Shown here: positions 6,012-7,143 of the stretch, in pieces | Layout of the letters: every line of letters begins with the position of its first letter | How positions within the stretch are numbered: position 1 is the stretch's first letter | NCBI GenBank assembly: GCA_002429965.1 | Contig: DJBG01000051.1 | Coordinates: 1,145 to 8,287 of the forward strand | Direction: 5' to 3' | Length of the DNA stretch: 7,143 nucleotides | Source of the DNA: Hungatella sp. UBA5982 | GTDB lineage: Bacteria > Bacillota > Clostridia > Lachnospirales > Lachnospiraceae | Notes under the pieces: generated by a model | Database searches by the model: none | What the model was told of the DNA's origin: nothing | What the model saw: only the letters and a program-made list of their open reading frames with translations | Translations under genes and position numbers: made by a program

Positions 6012-6959
6012 CTACCTCTGCGGCCTTTGGAGCTTTCTGGCATTGATTTTCTGAACTTTTACGTCAGGCGCGCTGACTGTCAGCTTTGGAACCGCCTTGA
6101 CGTAATAATAATAGTCATCGTCTTCAAATTGTACGTATTCTGTCCTGGAATAATCCACTGCAAAGACAAAAAATGTATAAATTCCTGCAATCACGATGGA
6201 AACCAGGATTCCCATCAGAAGCCTGATGACCGATACCGATACATCCGCAGCAATATCTCCGATAAAAATTACTCCCAGCTGTGCAATGGTGCCTGCCACA
6301 ATGGCGATGATCCAGGCATAATCCATGGATAAGCTCCTGGTGACCGCCACCACCACAAGGGAAAGGGCAAACGCCGTAACCATCACAAGCATCAGCTTAT
6401 TAGACAGAAGGCTCTTCATGAGCTGCATGAATTTCAGCACCTCATCCACCGACATATCATTGGTCAGAACCCCTGCATTCTGCTTCACATATAAAAGCGT
6501 ATAATAAATAAATACGCCGCAGCTTACCGGAATCACAGATATAACGCTCCCTGACAACCCTACGATCAGAGGGATCGCATAAGGGATTTTTAAAAGGAAA
6601 AACACCGGGGTCAACACCAGCAGATAACTGTCACCCGGCTGGAATCCATAATAAAGGAGTCCTACCACCAAAATAAAAACAGCCATGACCAGAGTGATTT
6701 CAATGGAAATTCCCGACAGATGGGCAAGCATAAAGCCTGCCGCCAGAAAGGAGATGGCTCCATAGGGCAAAAAGGAGCATACCAGAGCCAGCACCAGTGG
6801 AATATAGCCTACCGTCAGCTTTGACATAAAGCCGATATTTTTATTCATCAGGATAAACGCCAGAAAGCTGAATATAAACTTGATCACAGGCGTTATATAA
6901 ATCTCAAACCTGGCATAAAACTCTTTCAATTGTTCTTTGAATACAAGAAGGCCCATCAT
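6012..6959 (-). CDS. Uncharacterised polytopic membrane protein upstream of cdaA
   Basis: I do not recognise a named family for this 315-residue protein. It has an amphipathic start (FKEQLKEFYARFEIY), then about eight or nine hydrophobic spans between residues 22 and 268. One clearly polar loop lies at about 157-188 (KQNAGVLTNDMSVDEVLKFMQLMKS), and a roughly 45-residue tail follows the last span. The tail opens with an acidic-tyrosine cluster FEDDDYYYYVKAVPK (278-292) and ends basic (KINARKLQRPQR). A GGGAGG site lies nine bases before the first of two tandem ATG codons; either could be used. The start overlaps the stop of the preceding gene (ATGA), and cdaA begins 17 bp after its stop, so it is probably made with the cyclase. 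A role in c-di-AMP control, transport or envelope function is only inferred from position. Confidence 0.85.
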   Translation of the reverse strand: MMGLLVFKEQLKEFYARFEIYITPVIKFIFSFLAFILMNKNIGFMSKLTVGYIPLVLALVCSFLPYGAISFLAAGFMLAHLSGISIEITLVMAVFILVVGLLYYGFQPGDSYLLVLTPVFFLLKIPYAIPLIVGLSGSVISVIPVSCGVFIYYTLLYVKQNAGVLTNDMSVDEVLKFMQLMKSLLSNKLMLVMVTAFALSLVVVAVTRSLSMDYAWIIAIVAGTIAQLGVIFIGDIAADVSVSVIRLLMGILVSIVIAGIYTFFVFAVDYSRTEYVQFEDDDYYYYVKAVPKLTVSAPDVKVQKINARKLQRPQR

Positions 6960-7143
6960 GATGTCCGTCCTCCCTTTGTTCTTTTTAAAGGTCTGGTATT
7001 TCCCTCGTAACGCTTGTCCAGCCTTTTTAATTTGGCCAAATATACCTTAGTTCCACGGCTGGCATATTCGTACTTCTTCATATATATAGCAGCGCTGATT
7101 CCCATGTAAATTATCAACCCAATGAGATAAATGATTCCAATCC
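6956..7143 (-). CDS. C-terminal part of an unidentified membrane protein (5' end outside window)
   Basis: An open frame enters from the right edge (first full codon 7139-7141) and ends at TGA 6956-6958, giving 61 visible residues. They begin with a hydrophobic helix (IGIIYLIGLIIYMGISAAIY) and continue as a strongly basic tail (MKKYEYASRG, KLKRLDKRYEG, RPLKRTKGGR), predicted cytoplasmic by the positive-inside rule. The stop overlaps the next ATG as ATGA, and the ribosome site of the next gene lies within this coding sequence, which supports a real, translationally coupled gene. An internal ATG at 7103-7105 has no good ribosome site, so the protein most likely extends beyond the window. The family cannot be identified from this fragment. 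Confidence 0.75.
   Translation of the reverse strand, partial: IGIIYLIGLIIYMGISAAIYMKKYEYASRGTKVYLAKLKRLDKRYEGNTRPLKRTKGGRTS

Noticed and set aside
5922..6332. 136-codon plus-strand open frame
   Set aside because: Antisense to the cdaA start and to the membrane-protein gene. Its composition mirrors reversed membrane-protein codons; no support for a real gene.

Overview
The window looks like chromosomal core DNA from a Gram-positive anaerobe of the Clostridia, most probably a Lachnospiraceae member. This taxon is inferred from the style of the proteins (a clostridial HPr with both His15 and Ser46, a CdaA/CdaR pair, a DUF4349-type protein), strong GGAGG ribosome sites and moderate base composition; I cannot name a genus. 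There is no tRNA, rRNA, CRISPR array, insertion sequence or phage gene.

Layout. The left edge carries the 3' end of a plus-strand gene, the C-terminus of a DUF4349-like membrane-anchored protein. It meets a minus-strand gene at a shared bidirectional terminator (324-361). Everything to the right is on the minus strand. Reading in the direction of transcription (right to left) the order is: a membrane protein cut by the window edge (6956-7143), an uncharacterised polytopic membrane protein (6012-6959), the diadenylate cyclase cdaA (5113-5994), its regulator cdaR/ybbR (3834-5135), ptsH for HPr (3509-3772) and ptsI for enzyme I (1759-3474). A GC-rich hairpin with a T6 tract follows (1708-1739). 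Beyond it is a lone polysaccharide-polymerase-like gene (368-1660).

How the genes work together. The first four genes are tightly packed: a 4-bp ATGA overlap, a 17-bp gap and a 23-bp overlap. They look like a translationally coupled cyclic-di-AMP module with two unknown membrane proteins ahead of the cyclase. After a 61-bp gap come ptsH and ptsI, the general phosphotransferase components, 34 bp apart. Whether ptsHI has its own promoter or is read from the cda genes cannot be decided here. The glmM gene that often follows cdaA-cdaR in Firmicutes is absent, and ptsHI occupies that position. The Wzy-like gene is separated from both neighbours by terminators, and no glycosyltransferase or flippase is visible near it.

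Most notable observations. A large near-palindrome (16 paired positions, 3706-3749) lies inside ptsH exactly over the codons of the His15 active site. The cdaA start is unusual: the only canonical start at the family-typical N-terminus is a GTG that sits inside the best Shine-Dalgarno match. I see no convincing wholly new defence or mobile system in this window. The least described material is the membrane-protein pair upstream of cdaA.
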